From DASUSH01 sp963785155 (GTDB taxonomy: Bacteria > Actinomycetota > Thermoleophilia > Solirubrobacterales > 70-9): a DNA stretch of 64,000 nt. The notes under the pieces were generated by a model. It ran no database searches and was not told the origin of the DNA. It saw only the letters and a program-made list of their open reading frames with translations. Where the stretch lies: positions 186,001-250,000 of the forward strand of contig CAWAUB010000007.1 in the NCBI GenBank assembly GCA_963785155.1. The letters are read 5' to 3'. This document shows, in pieces, positions 1 through 9,228 of this stretch (the first letter of the stretch is position 1; each line of letters starts with the position of its first letter). The translations under genes and the position numbers were made by a program.

Positions 1-104
1 CTCCCGGCGCCCGCACCGGGGAGGAGCAGCAGGAGCGCGATCGCGGCAGCGAGGGTGACTCTCACCCCCAGGACGGTAGTCACTTGGTTCATCCGCTTGC
101 TCAT
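1..104 (-). CDS. Secreted or membrane protein, N-terminal part only
   Basis: The start codon is at 104 on the minus strand and the frame is open to the window edge. The 34 visible residues begin MSKRMNQ, followed by a basic stretch and a hydrophobic core (AAAIALLLLLP) ending in small residues, which is a signal peptide or first membrane segment. Nothing of the mature protein is visible, so no function can be given. It is divergent from the small membrane gene at 152. Confidence 0.55.
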   Translation of the reverse strand, partial: MSKRMNQVTTVLGVRVTLAAAIALLLLLPGAGAG

Positions 105-151
105 CCGATCGGCCGATCGTGTGGCCTCCTCTCCGACCCGAAAAACAGAGC

Positions 152-511
152 ATGAACGGCACCGATGCAACGCTCACGGCTCGGCGGATGAGCCCGGCAA
201 TGGAGATGCGCAGGACGGCGGCTGAACGCAGGTCGCGGTATCAGTCTCCGGACCGAAGCCGAGCGATGCTCACGCTGGTGGTCGTCACCGCCGTCGGAGT
301 CCTGATGCTGATCGGCTCCGCGCTCTCGATGTCCGAGCTTGGACACTCCGCCTGGGAGAAGTCTTCGACCCAGACGACTACCCCCGCTGTCACGACCGAG
401 GTCGTGTCTCCGGCGAGCGAGCCCGCCGTCGTCCCGGCCACCGAGCCGGTAACGGCCCCGGTCGTCGCGCCCACCGGCGCCTACGCAACGCCGCAGCCCG
501 CCCTTCCCTAA
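152..511 (+). CDS. Small single-pass membrane protein, unknown function
   Basis: 119 residues from ATG 152; a GTG at 119 is an alternative start. An Arg-rich N-terminal segment (about residues 20-38) is followed by one membrane helix (about 39-60) and a long Thr/Pro/Val/Ala-rich tail, which looks like an extracytoplasmic linker. No catalytic motif is visible. The long minus-strand frame opposite it is Arg/Asp/Gly-rich and looks like a shadow. I do not recognise a family, and reality of the gene rests only on the membrane segment and its plausible composition. Confidence 0.4.
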   Translation: MNGTDATLTARRMSPAMEMRRTAAERRSRYQSPDRSRAMLTLVVVTAVGVLMLIGSALSMSELGHSAWEKSSTQTTTPAVTTEVVSPASEPAVVPATEPVTAPVVAPTGAYATPQPALP

Positions 512-553
512 GTAACCCACGCGGTCGGTCGCCATCGGGCATACTCGCCCGCC

Positions 554-1501
554 TTGCTGACCTCTGTACGACGCCCGCCCCGTCGCACCGGCCTGCTCGT
601 TCGCGCGGGCGCGGCGGCAGCGGTCGGAGCGGCGTTCGCCGTGCCCCTCCTGCGCCGGCGGCTTCGCATTCCCGGCCCGGTGACGATCGCGGCAACCGCC
701 GCCGGCCCACTCGCCCTTGCGGTACTCAGGCCGCGCACGAAGAAGCGCGACGCGCTCGTCTTCGCGCTCCAGATGTGGGCCTTCGCGATGGTGCACGAGC
801 TTCCCTACGACGATCCGGATGGCCTGCGCCGTCGCCTGCGGGTCCGCTATCCGATCGCCGTCGACCGGGCGCTCGGGTTCGGCGAGCTGCCGAGCGTCCG
901 CCTCCAGCGGGCCTTCTCGAAGCCCGGCCGCGTGACCAAGCGGGACCGCTTCCTCAGCATGGTCCACTGGGTCTGGTTCTTCCAGCCCCACGCGTCGCTG
1001 ACCTGGATCCTCGTCCGCGATATCGACCGCTTCCCGCGGGCGGCTCGCCAGATGGCCGCGGTCTACGACCTGGGCTGCCTGCTCTACTTCCTCGTCCCGA
1101 CCGCGCCGCCGTGGTGGGCGGGTGAGAACGGCTACCTCGGGAGCGATGTCCGCCGGGTGATGGTGGAGGTCGGCGAAGACGTCTGGGGCCCGGCATGGAA
1201 GCCGATGTACGACGCGCTCGGCGGCAACCCGTGGGCCGCAATGCCCTCGCTCCACTTCGCCACCTCCCTGCAGGCCGCGTTGCTCCTTTCAGAGAGCGGC
1301 CGGATTCCGGGCGCGCTCGGCTGGGGGTATGCGCTCACGCTCGGCTTCGCCCTCGTCTACCTCTGCGAGCACTACGTCACGGATCTGCTCGCCGGCACGG
1401 CCCTCGTGGTCCTCGTCCGTCGCGGCGAGCCGCTCGCCGACCCGGTCGCGCAGCTGGTGAGCCGTGGCGTGCAGCGGCTCGAGCGGGTCGCGAACGGTTA
1501 G
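554..1501 (+). CDS. PAP2-superfamily membrane phosphatase/phosphotransferase
   Basis: 315 residues from a TTG start. The type 2 phosphatidic acid phosphatase signature is present: AMPSLHFATS (PSLH block, with the catalytic-site His) and, about 40 residues on, CEHYVTDLLAG (H-x3-D block, nucleophilic His plus Asp). PTAPPWW before the PSLH block is typical of the inositolphosphotransferase/Aur1-like branch. Several hydrophobic segments place it in the membrane with the active site outside. The likely substrate is a lipid phosphate or phosphoinositide head group; the exact substrate cannot be read from sequence. A lipid-flippase-type gene follows 37 bases downstream. Confidence 0.8.
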   Translation: MLTSVRRPPRRTGLLVRAGAAAAVGAAFAVPLLRRRLRIPGPVTIAATAAGPLALAVLRPRTKKRDALVFALQMWAFAMVHELPYDDPDGLRRRLRVRYPIAVDRALGFGELPSVRLQRAFSKPGRVTKRDRFLSMVHWVWFFQPHASLTWILVRDIDRFPRAARQMAAVYDLGCLLYFLVPTAPPWWAGENGYLGSDVRRVMVEVGEDVWGPAWKPMYDALGGNPWAAMPSLHFATSLQAALLLSESGRIPGALGWGYALTLGFALVYLCEHYVTDLLAGTALVVLVRRGEPLADPVAQLVSRGVQRLERVANG

Positions 1502-1523
1502 TGGGTCGGACCGCACGCTTCCT

Positions 1524-1529
1524 TAGGAT
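1524..1529 (+). promoter_or_regulatory. -10 box TAGGAT, leaderless type
   Basis: TAGGAT ends nine bases before the ATG at 1539, so transcription would start at or next to the start codon. No Shine-Dalgarno sequence is present. The same box and spacing recur at 2774. Confidence 0.5.
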
Positions 1530-1538
1530 CTAGCCCCG

Positions 1539-2753
1539 ATGACCCGTCAGCACGAGCAGGAGACGGGCGGCAGGCACAGCTTCGGGACCGCGATGGACGA
1601 TCTCGAGGACACGTCGCGCGACGACGAGGTCAACGGCGAGGAAGAGGACGACGACGCGGAGCCCTCGTTTTTCGCCGATCCGAAGCGCCTGCTGCAGACG
1701 TTCGGGATCGTGATCGTGCTCGTCATCGGCATCTACGTGTTGCTGCCGAACGTCGTCGGCCTCGAGGACGCGACCGAGAAGCTCGGCCAGGCGAACTGGC
1801 TCTGGATCTCGGTCGGCCTCGTCTTCACGGTCCTGATGTTCTTCTCCTATGTCGCCCTCTTTCGCGGCGTCGTCGGCGAGCGCACCCGGCTGACCTGGGG
1901 CGAGTCCTACGAGATCACGCTCGCCGGCCTGGCGGCGACGCGGCTCTTCTCCGCGGGCGGCGCGGGCGGCATCGTCCTCACTTACTGGGCGCTTCGCAAG
2001 GCCGGGATGCCGCGGCGCGAGTCGGCGAACCGGATGATGGCCTTCCTCGTCCTGCTCTACGGCGTCTACCTGCTCGCCCTCGTCGTCTGCGGAATCCTCC
2101 TGCGGACGGGTGTCCTTTCAGGGCCGGCGCCGGCGGGGCTGACGGTGGTGCCGGCGGCGATCGCGGGGGGAATCCTCCTCCTGCTCGCCCTGTTCATGTT
2201 CCTGCCGCCGGACCTGGAGCGGCGGATGGCTCGTTTGGCCAAGGGCGAGCGGATGACGAAGTGGATCCGGCGGATCGCCACCGTGCCGGCCACCGTTGCC
2301 ACCGGTGTGCGCACCGCGTGGGCGTTTATCCGCGATCCATCGCGCGGCGGCCTCGCGATGCTGGGCGCGATCGGCTTCTGGGCGACCAACATCGCGATCC
2401 TGTGGGCCTCATTTCACGCCTACGATGTGCAGGTTCCGCTCGGGGTCGTGATCCAGGGCTTCTTCATCGGCATGGTCGCCAACCTCTTCCCCCTCGCCCC
2501 GGGAGGGGTGGGGGCGGTGGACGCGGGGATGATCGGCACCTTCGTCCTCTTCGGGCTCGACGGGGCCACGGTCTTCGCCGCGATCCTGACCTACCGGCTG
2601 ATGGCCTTCTGGCTGCCGATCCCGCCGGGCATCATCGCCTTCTTCCAGCTCCGCCAGACGGTGCAGCGCTGGGAGAAGGAGAAGCGGCAGAAGGGCAAGC
2701 ACAGACCGGCCTCCGGCTTCGCCCCCGCCATTACTTCAGAAAGTGAAGTATAG
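1539..2753 (+). CDS. LPG-synthase-type transmembrane protein (lipid flippase family)
   Basis: 404 residues. An acidic cytoplasmic N-terminus (about residues 18-45, including EEEDDDAE) is followed by about eight membrane segments. The block RLFSAGGAGGIVLTYWALRKAG and, later, NLFPLAPGGVGAVDAGM match the lysylphosphatidylglycerol synthase transmembrane (UPF0104/AglD-type) family. Only the membrane domain is present; the aminoacyl-transferase domain of MprF is absent, so lipid translocation rather than lipid lysylation is the likelier role. It follows the PAP2 gene and may belong with it in polyprenyl or phospholipid handling (inference). Confidence 0.8.
   Translation: MTRQHEQETGGRHSFGTAMDDLEDTSRDDEVNGEEEDDDAEPSFFADPKRLLQTFGIVIVLVIGIYVLLPNVVGLEDATEKLGQANWLWISVGLVFTVLMFFSYVALFRGVVGERTRLTWGESYEITLAGLAATRLFSAGGAGGIVLTYWALRKAGMPRRESANRMMAFLVLLYGVYLLALVVCGILLRTGVLSGPAPAGLTVVPAAIAGGILLLLALFMFLPPDLERRMARLAKGERMTKWIRRIATVPATVATGVRTAWAFIRDPSRGGLAMLGAIGFWATNIAILWASFHAYDVQVPLGVVIQGFFIGMVANLFPLAPGGVGAVDAGMIGTFVLFGLDGATVFAAILTYRLMAFWLPIPPGIIAFFQLRQTVQRWEKEKRQKGKHRPASGFAPAITSESEV
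2732..2750. promoter_or_regulatory. Inverted repeat upstream of trxB
   Basis: TACTTC and GAAGTA form a perfect six-base inverted repeat with a seven-base spacer. It covers the last codons of the preceding gene and lies in a short AT-rich patch (to about 2770) that stands out from the GC-rich surroundings. It sits 24-42 bases upstream of the trxB -10 box, where a redox-responsive regulator could bind. It is too short and loop-poor in GC to be a good terminator. Confidence 0.4.
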
Positions 2754-2773
2754 TTGTAGTTGCAATCAATCCC

Positions 2774-2779
2774 TAGGAT
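2774..2779 (+). promoter_or_regulatory. -10 box TAGGAT of trxB, leaderless type
   Basis: TAGGAT ends nine bases before the trxB ATG at 2789, the same hexamer and spacing as at 1524. This suggests that trxB has its own leaderless promoter. Confidence 0.5.
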
Positions 2780-2788
2780 CGAGCAGAG

Positions 2789-3808
2789 ATGAACGACGAG
2801 CAGAAGATCGAGAACGTGATCATCATCGGCGGCGCCTGCGCCGGCTACACGGCCGCTCTCTACGCGGCCCGCGCGGAGCTCGAGCCGCTCGTAATCGAGG
2901 GCTTCCAGTGGGGCGGCCAGCTTCAGAACACGACCGACGTCGAGAACTACCCGGGGTTCCCCGAGAGCGGGATCATGGGCCCGGAGCTGATGCAGAAGTT
3001 CCGCGATCAGGCGGAGCGCTTCGGCACCCGCTTCATCACCGACGACGCGACGAAGGTCGAGTTTTCCGACGGCGGCCTCCAGAAGGTCTGGGTCGGCGAC
3101 GACGAGTACGTCGGCAAGACCGTGATCCTCGCGATGGGCGCCGAGCCGAAGCGCATCGGCGTTCCGGGCGAGCTCGAGCTCGGCGGCCGAGGCGTCTCCA
3201 CCTGCGGCGTCTGCGACGGCGCCTTCTTCAAGGGCGAGGACGTCGCCGTGATCGGCGGCGGCGACTCCGCGATGGAGGACTCGATCTTCATCTCGAAGTT
3301 CGCAAAGGAACTGACCATCGTCCACCGCCGCCCCGAGCTCCGCGCGTCGAAGATCATGGCCGAGCGGGCGAAGGAGAAGGAGAACATCAACTGGAAGAGC
3401 CCGTTCGTCCCCGAGGAGTTCGTCGCGGGCGACGACGGCAAGCTGCGCGCCGTCAGGCTGCGCAACAGGGAGACCGACGAGGTCGAGGAGCTCGAGGTCG
3501 GAGGCGCCTTCGTCGCGATCGGCCACACGCCGCGCTCGGAGCTCGTTGAGGGGCAGATCGACACCGACGAGAACGGATACGTCGCCGTCGACGAGCCCTC
3601 CACGAAGACCAACCTCGCGGGCGTCTTCGCGGTCGGCGACCTGGTCGACCACACCTACCGCCAGGCGATCACCGCCGCCGGCTCGGGTACCAAGGGCGCG
3701 CTCGACGCCGAGTGGTACCTGCGCGACACCCCGCCCTCACCCGAGGCCCACTGGGCGACCGGCGAAGAGCACGCCGGAAGGGTCGAGGCCGAGGCCCCGG
3801 CCGGCTAG
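2789..3808 (+). CDS. trxB: Thioredoxin-disulfide reductase
   Basis: 339 residues, full length for the family. An FAD-binding Rossmann motif (IIIGGACAGYTAALYAA) opens the protein; the usual Gly-Pro pair is Ala-Cys here. The redox-active pair is CGVC at about 139-142 instead of the common CATC. The NADPH motif is VIGGGDSAMED at about 154, and a C-terminal FAD block reads GVFAVGDLVD. It reduces thioredoxin with NADPH in the cytosol. No trx gene is adjacent. The stop codon overlaps the stop of the convergent SGNH gene by two bases. Confidence 0.92.
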   Translation: MNDEQKIENVIIIGGACAGYTAALYAARAELEPLVIEGFQWGGQLQNTTDVENYPGFPESGIMGPELMQKFRDQAERFGTRFITDDATKVEFSDGGLQKVWVGDDEYVGKTVILAMGAEPKRIGVPGELELGGRGVSTCGVCDGAFFKGEDVAVIGGGDSAMEDSIFISKFAKELTIVHRRPELRASKIMAERAKEKENINWKSPFVPEEFVAGDDGKLRAVRLRNRETDEVEELEVGGAFVAIGHTPRSELVEGQIDTDENGYVAVDEPSTKTNLAGVFAVGDLVDHTYRQAITAAGSGTKGALDAEWYLRDTPPSPEAHWATGEEHAGRVEAEAPAG

Positions 3809-4678
3809 CAGCGCTTGACCTCCTTCGCGATCGCCTCGGCCCTGGCCTGGTAGCCGGTCGCGTTTACGTGCACCCCGTCGCCGGCGAGCCAGCCGGGGTT
3901 GCGGTTGACGATCTGGGTCCACGGGACGATGCGCAGGTTGCGCCGCTTTCTTCGACTCGTCGGCGAGCGCGTTGTTGTAGCCGGCGTAGCTCGTGCCCCC
4001 GACCGGCGGGCGGACGATGTTGGGCCAGACCACGCAGCCCGAGCGGCCGACCAGGTGCATCGTCTCCTGGATGGCGTTGCGGAAGGTCGAGGTAGCACCG
4101 GGGCTGTCATTTGTCCCCAGGCTCATGACCACGACCGGGGGCAGGCTCCCCATGCGGCGCAGGATCGCCACTCCCTGTGGCGCGTGCCGTGAGATTGCGA
4201 CCGACTGGCTGACGCTCCAGTTGCCGAGCGCGCGGGGGAGGTAGGGGCGGGTCCCCTCGGCCAGCGAGTCGCCGTTGACGAAGACCTTGCGCGGCCGGAT
4301 GAGCAACACGTCGTGGTCGAACTTGCGCGGGCCGTCCTTCCAGGTCAGGTCGTAGCTGCCCTTCTTGCCGGCGCTGAACTGGATCTTCGACGGTGTGCCC
4401 GCGCGGCCCGTCTTGCGGTTGTGGCAGCGGCGCTTGCCGCCGGGCTTGCGGATGCAGAACGTGTATTGGAGGCGGTCCTGGTCGTGGGCGATGAAGGTGG
4501 AGGTCGTCCGCGCGCCGTCGATGCAGAACGAGACCGGATGCTTCGCGCCGGGCTTGCAGGTGGAGTAGGCGCTGAACTTCTTGCCGCGCGGCTGATCGGG
4601 TGCCTGACCGCCCGCGGTGACCACGGCGGTCGCAAAGATCGCCAGAATCGCGCTTCCAATGAGTGCGCCCCGCCTCAT
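3805..4678 (-). CDS. Secreted SGNH/GDSL-type hydrolase, frame broken once
   Basis: A signal peptide (about residues 1-25) precedes a Cys-rich beta domain of about 100 residues and then an SGNH hydrolase domain: GDSLAEG (nucleophile Ser), SLGTNDSPG and, near the end, DGVHVNATGYQ (Asp-His pair). The frame is broken near 3950: one extra base separates ALADESKK from the continuation RRNLRIVPWTQIVN. Joining the frames gives a normal C-terminus ending EVKRC. The probable activity is esterase or acetylesterase outside the cell; the substrate is unknown. It is divergent from and overlaps the 5' end of a second SGNH gene. Confidence 0.75.
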
Positions 4679-5497
4679 CGAACCGAAAGCTATCGCGGCC
4701 CTGGCCCTCGCGATGATGGTTCTCGTGCCGTCAACCGCGAGCGCTCAGGACCCGGGTCCCGTCCTCGTCGTCGGCGACAGCCTGGAGGTCGGGACCGAGC
4801 CCTACCTGCGCCAGGAGCTTCCCGGCGTGGACCTGACCGTCGACGCGCTGAAGGGCCGCCCGAGCAGCGAGGGCGTGGACGTCCTCTCCGGCGCCCTGCA
4901 GCCGCAGCACGAGATCGTGGTCTTCGACCTCGGCACGAACGATGATCCCGGTAATCCCGACGGCCTCGCTGCGAGCCTCGCAGGCGGCGCGATCGATCGC
5001 CGGGGATCGCTGCATGGTCGTCGCGACGATCAACCGGCCGCCGCTCGGCGGGGTCTCCGACGACGGCCTCAATTCAGCGATCTCGACGTTCGCCGCCAAT
5101 GACCACGTCGAGGTCGCCGATTGGCGGAGCGCCGCGAGCGGGGGAGGGGTACTCCAACCCGACGGGGTCCACGGGACCCCGAGCGGCTACGCGCTGCGCG
5201 GCCAGATCGTCGCCGACGCGATCCGCTCCTGCGCCTCGCCGGGGGTCACGCTCGGGGCGGCGGCGGGGGCGGTCGGACGATCCCGACCCCGACCCGCCGA
5301 AGCCGGTCAAGGCGCCGACCTTCGGCCCGGGTTTCGGGTTGCTCGACGACCCCGCGGCGATGATCTTCGTGCGGATCAGAAGGCTCCTCGCCTTCGCCAT
5401 CGCGCCGGCCCACGCGGCGATGCGCGCTCTCGACTCGGCGGCGACCATCGGCGATCGCCTGCTCGAGAAGATCGGCGATCAGCCACCGCAGCCGTAG
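4659..5497 (+). CDS. Second secreted SGNH/GDSL-type hydrolase, frame broken twice
   Basis: A signal peptide (AIAALALAMMVLVPSTASA) leads into GDSLEVG (nucleophile block), DLGTNDDPG and DGVHGTPSGYAL (Asp-His block). The reading frame must be joined twice: near 4986 (LAG to RSIAGDRCMVVATINRPP) and near 5273 (before SDDPDPDPPKP); both are single extra bases. After the catalytic domain come a Pro/Asp-rich linker and a C-terminal segment of about 60 residues. The start is uncertain because ATG 4659 lies inside the 5' end of the divergent SGNH gene. Activity is inferred only from the motifs. Confidence 0.7.
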
Positions 5498-5540
5498 GCC
5501 CGTAAACCCGGGACGCCGCCGCAGTTGGCAGGATGCCGCC

Positions 5541-6038
5541 GTGCTCTGGATCCTCGGGGCGATCGCGCTGGTCGCGGCCGTCTATGGCATCAGCTGGTGG
5601 CTCGTCAACCACGGGAACCCGGTAATCCGCTTCTTCGGCCGCCATCCGCGGCTTCGTTTCACCGCGGTCGTCGCGATCACGGTCGCGATCGGGGTCTTCG
5701 CGTTCCTGTTCCTCTTCTACCCCGAGCGGATCTTCGGTCTCGAGGGAGGACAGCTCGGCTCCTCGCTTGCCCGAGAGGTGAAGCGCTCGGAGGGCGGTAA
5801 CTGCCGGCTCGATCCGAAGGGCGGCTGGCGCTGCAGCATCGACGTCGGGGGTGCCAGCGAGGTGTCGAGTCGCGTCTTCCTGCTGACCGACGACGGCGGC
5901 GCCTGCTGGGAGGCGACGGAGGCCCGGCCCGGCAAGGGAAAGCCTCAGAACGACGAGGAGCCGATCACCGGCTGCGTCGGCGTACTCGACTTCGTCGCTC
6001 CCCAGGGCCGCGACTTCGGCGGAGTATTGGGCGAGTAG
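5541..6038 (+). CDS. Two-helix membrane protein with extracytoplasmic domain
   Basis: 165 residues from a GTG start. Two hydrophobic segments (about residues 2-22 and 38-60) precede a soluble domain of about 100 residues with three cysteines (NCRLDPKGGWRCSID and ITGCVGV). No family was recognised. The domain is likely outside the cell if the two helices form a hairpin. It stands alone between an SGNH hydrolase and an MBL-fold gene. Confidence 0.6.
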   Translation: MLWILGAIALVAAVYGISWWLVNHGNPVIRFFGRHPRLRFTAVVAITVAIGVFAFLFLFYPERIFGLEGGQLGSSLAREVKRSEGGNCRLDPKGGWRCSIDVGGASEVSSRVFLLTDDGGACWEATEARPGKGKPQNDEEPITGCVGVLDFVAPQGRDFGGVLGE

Positions 6039-6077
6039 CCTGAACCTGGTCCCGCACGCCACAGGAATGGAGCCGCG

Positions 6078-7203
6078 ATGTCCGTGATCGAGCAGCCCGA
6101 GAAGGTCGGCCTCAGGCCGTTCGCCGAGTTCGACGAGGCGAACCGCACCTGGCCGCGCGGCGACCGCCCGGCGGCAATTCGCGAAGCCGCAGCGGAGTTC
6201 CGCGCTCGCTTCGCGACGCCGGAGAACCGCGTGCGCGCGATCCGCACCGTTGACATCGCGTCGGCCCCCTACCCGCTCAAGTTCGGCTTCCACGGCGCCG
6301 CCCGCGGGGTCAACCCCTACGTCAACATCATCAACCGGCTCCAGGTCGTCCAGTTCGAGGACTTCGACGGCGAGCTGAAGACCCTCGCCTACGAGCCGAC
6401 CGTCACCGATGGCCCGCAGGAGGCGCCCTTCTACGAGCAGATGATGCACCTGCCGGGGGACCGCGAGGTGCCCGATTGGCTCGCCTACGGCGTGCTCGCG
6501 AAGATCTGGAACGAGCCCGACCAGGCGATCGCCAAGGTCGGGCCTCGAGCCGGAGGACGTCGACTACATCAGCTTCGACCACCTGCACGTCCAGGACGTC
6601 CGCTACGTCCTCGGCACGACGAAGCCCATCGAGGGCGAGTCCGAGCCGCGCGCGCCGCTCTTCCCGAACGCAAAGCTCCTCACGCAGCGCAAGGAGTGGG
6701 ACACGTTCCTCTCGATCCACCCGATGCAGTGGGCTTGGTACGTCGGCGACGGCGTCAAGGACGTTCCGACCGAGAACGTCGTCCTGCTCGAGGGCGACGT
6801 CGAGCTCGGCAAGGGAATCGCGCTGGTCTGGACGCCCGGCCACACGGACGGCAACCACTCGCTCGTCGTCAACACCCCGGAGGGGGTCTGGGTCAGCTCG
6901 GAGAACGGCCTCTGCGCCGACAACTGGCATCCCAACCTCTCGAAGATCCCGGGCGTCAAGAAGTGGGCCGAGTTCTTCGGCCGCGAGGTCGTGCTCAACG
7001 CGAACACGCTCGAGGACTCGATCGACCAGTACGACTCGATGATCAAGGAGAAGTCGCTCGCCGACCCGAACCCGCGCGACCCGCGCTTCCTCAACGTCTT
7101 CCCGTCATCGGAGATGGCGAACTGGAAGCGCCAGTGGCCGGTCGTGCCGACCTTCTCCTACGGCGGCATCAACTACGGGCAGATCGAGCGTCCCGAGCGC
7201 TGA
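6078..7203 (+). CDS. MBL-fold metallo-hydrolase, frame broken once
   Basis: The first 155 residues (MSVIEQPEKVGLRPF...) and the rest are in different frames; one extra base near 6543 breaks KVG from LEPEDVDYISFDHLHVQD. After joining, the protein is about 374 residues and carries a metal-binding block FDHLHVQD (variant of HxHxDH), then TPGHTDGNHSLVV, another metal-ligand His block. A purine-rich stretch (AGGAATGGAG, 6063-6072) lies upstream of the ATG. It is probably a cytoplasmic zinc hydrolase of unknown substrate; no signal peptide is seen. Confidence 0.72.
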
Positions 7204-7219
7204 GGGCGCAGCCGCGGGC

Positions 7220-8621
7220 TTACTTGCCGCGGACGACGACGCGCTCGCTCATCTGCACCGGGTGCAGGGCGCAGAAGAGGCGGTAGGTGCCCTTCTTCTT
7301 GAAGCGCTCCGAGAACGTCCGCTCGTCGTTCAGGTTCGGCGAGCCGATCGCGACGGGGCCGTTGGCGAGGGTGACGTTGTGGAGCTCGCGAGCCCTTGAA
7401 GTCCCACTCGACCTCGGCGCCCTTCTCGACCTCGACGTTGGGCTCGGAGAAGAAGCGGTCGCCGACCGTGACCGAGCCGCCCTTCGCCATCCGCTCGAGC
7501 TTGCCCGGCGGCGCCTTGATCTCGATGGCGTCGCCGTTCTTGTCGAGTCCGGTGAGCGGGATCTCGAAGGGGACCGGGGCGTGTTTGCCCGGTTCGTCCG
7601 TGCCGAGGCTGGCGATGTCACCGGGAAGGGCTGCGCAACCGTCGGTGACCGAGGGGTCGGGGGAGAAGTAGACGACGTTGATTCCCATCACCCTCGCGTG
7701 CGGGCGTGAGTTGTCGTACTGCGAGTTCAGGGTGACCTCTTGCCCGGCCTCGATCGGGATCCCGGTCTCGGTGCCGAAACCGGACATGTTGATCGGCCCC
7801 GGCTCGTGGAGGATGGGCTTCACGTTGTAGAACGGGTGGTCAGGCGTGCCCCAGGTGGGAACGGACCGCCCGATCTCACGGTCGTCGCAGCCAGGCTCGG
7901 TCAGGGTCAGCCGGCGCGCGCCGCCGTGCGTGTGCCCGCCGCTGGCGATGATCCGGCCTGCCTGCGGGAAGGCAAAGTCGGCGCTCTTCGTGTGGGTCGA
8001 GCCCTTCTCGCCCGTGCCGGGGACGTTGTAGATCGGATCCGACTGGCAGTTCTCCACGTCGAGCCAGTACGGGTCAACCGGTTTCAGGCTCGGATCGGTA
8101 TCCGTGGTGACCGTGTACTGGATGTAGGCGGTGTCGGTGGCGGCGAGGTGGTTCATCACCATGTAGACGACCGCCCACGGGTCCGTTTTCGTGGTCGGGT
8201 AGCCGTAGCCGTCGGGCAGGAGCAGCTTCGCCCGCTCCTCGCCGGCGCCATAGAAGCGCTGGGGCGCGGTGCCGAACGTGTTCATGCCGCCGAAGTCCGT
8301 GATCGTTTCGCAGGTCTTGTCGCGACGGGCGAGGTTGGCGAAGACGATGTGGTGGAGCATCAGTCGCTGGATCGGGATCGGCTTACCCTCGGCGTCGACC
8401 AGGTCGACCTCCATGCGGGTGATGAAGCCGTTGACGTCCGGCGTCGGCGCCAGGCGGTAGTTCTGCTGGACCTCGTAGCCGTCGACCGTGATCGGGCCGG
8501 TCGTGATCGTCTGCGTCTCGACCGCGGCCGAGGCGAGCGACGGGACGGCGAGGAGGGAGAGAAGAGTCAGGGCGGCGAGGAGCGCCGGGCGGGGGAGACG
8601 GATGTGACCCTCCTTGGTCAT
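7220..8621 (-). CDS. Secreted copper protein: PHM-like domain fused to cupredoxin, frame broken once
   Basis: A signal peptide (about residues 1-32) is followed by a His-rich region: LMLHHIVFANL, later GGHTHGGARRLTL and NSRPHARVMG. These resemble the copper sites of type II ascorbate-dependent monooxygenases (PHM/DBM). The C-terminal 100 residues form a plastocyanin-like domain with ELHNVTLANGP (His) and YRLFCALHPVQM (Cys, His, Met), a complete type 1 copper set. One extra base near 7392 splits the cupredoxin domain (KGS to RELHNVT). A leaderless -10 box lies just upstream, and the promoter region is shared with a divergent PadR gene, its likely regulator. Monooxygenase or electron-transfer roles are inference. 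Confidence 0.7.
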
Positions 8622-8629
8622 TGGCCGAC

Positions 8630-8680
8630 AATGTATCACATATGAATATGCCGGTTCGGAATATCGGAACGGGCTACGCT
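8630..8680. promoter_or_regulatory. Divergent promoters with PadR-type operator
   Basis: On the minus strand TACATT (8630-8635) ends eight bases before the copper-protein ATG. On the plus strand TACGCT (8675-8680) ends ten bases before the PadR ATG. Between them GTTCGGAATATCGGAAC (8654-8670) is a near-perfect 17-base palindrome, placed where a bound repressor would cover both promoters. CATATG at 8639 is a second small palindrome. Confidence 0.5.
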
Positions 8681-8690
8681 GCGAAAGGAG

Positions 8691-9228
8691 ATGGCTGAGC
8701 CCGAAGGCAAGCAGAGCCTGAACTCCTCCGCCTACATGGCGATGGCGATGATCGGCGGCGGCGCGACGACCGGCTACGCGATCAAACAGGGGCTCGAGCG
8801 CGTCGCGGTCTTCTTCTGGAGCGCCAGCTACGGCCAGATCTACCCCGACCTGCGCAAGCTCGAGGCCGCCGGCCTGATCGTCGGCGCCGACCGGGCGTCC
8901 GGGGGCAGGCAGCGGCGCGAATATTCCCTCACGGACGAAGGGCGCGCCGAGCTCCAGCGCTGGCTCGCCGAACCCACTGAGCCCGGCATCTGGATCCGCC
9001 ACGAGGGGATCATGCGGATGATGCTCGTCGACTGGGACGATCGCGAGCTCGCGCTGAAGAACCTCGCCGAGCTTCGCCAGGCGAGCGCGGACCGACTCGC
9101 ATCGGTCATCGAGCTGCAGCCGCCGCTTGAGCGCGGCATCCGCATCAAGAACCTCGGCGAGCGGATCCTGCGCGAGACGATCGCCTGGTGCGACGAGACC
9201 GAGAAGACTCTGCGACGAGACCACCTAA
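8691..9228 (+). CDS. PadR-family transcriptional regulator, 3' end unclear
   Basis: The protein starts MAEPEGKQSLNSSAY and carries a winged-helix domain: GGGATTGYAIKQGLE, SYGQIYPDLRKLEAAGLI and RREYSLTDEGRAELQRWL. The last is the typical PadR wing and recognition segment, and a helical C-terminal domain follows to about residue 178. It should bind the palindrome just upstream and control the divergent copper protein and itself (inference). The frame has no stop after the domain: it runs on through a palindrome at 9223-9248 into the glycosidase. I set the end at a TAA (9226-9228) that would be used if one base is extra; the true end is uncertain. Confidence 0.7.

Noticed and set aside
101..1255. 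Long minus-strand frame of 384 codons opposite the PAP2 gene
   Set aside because: Arg/Asp/Gly-rich composition without motifs; it is the antisense of a well-supported coding region.
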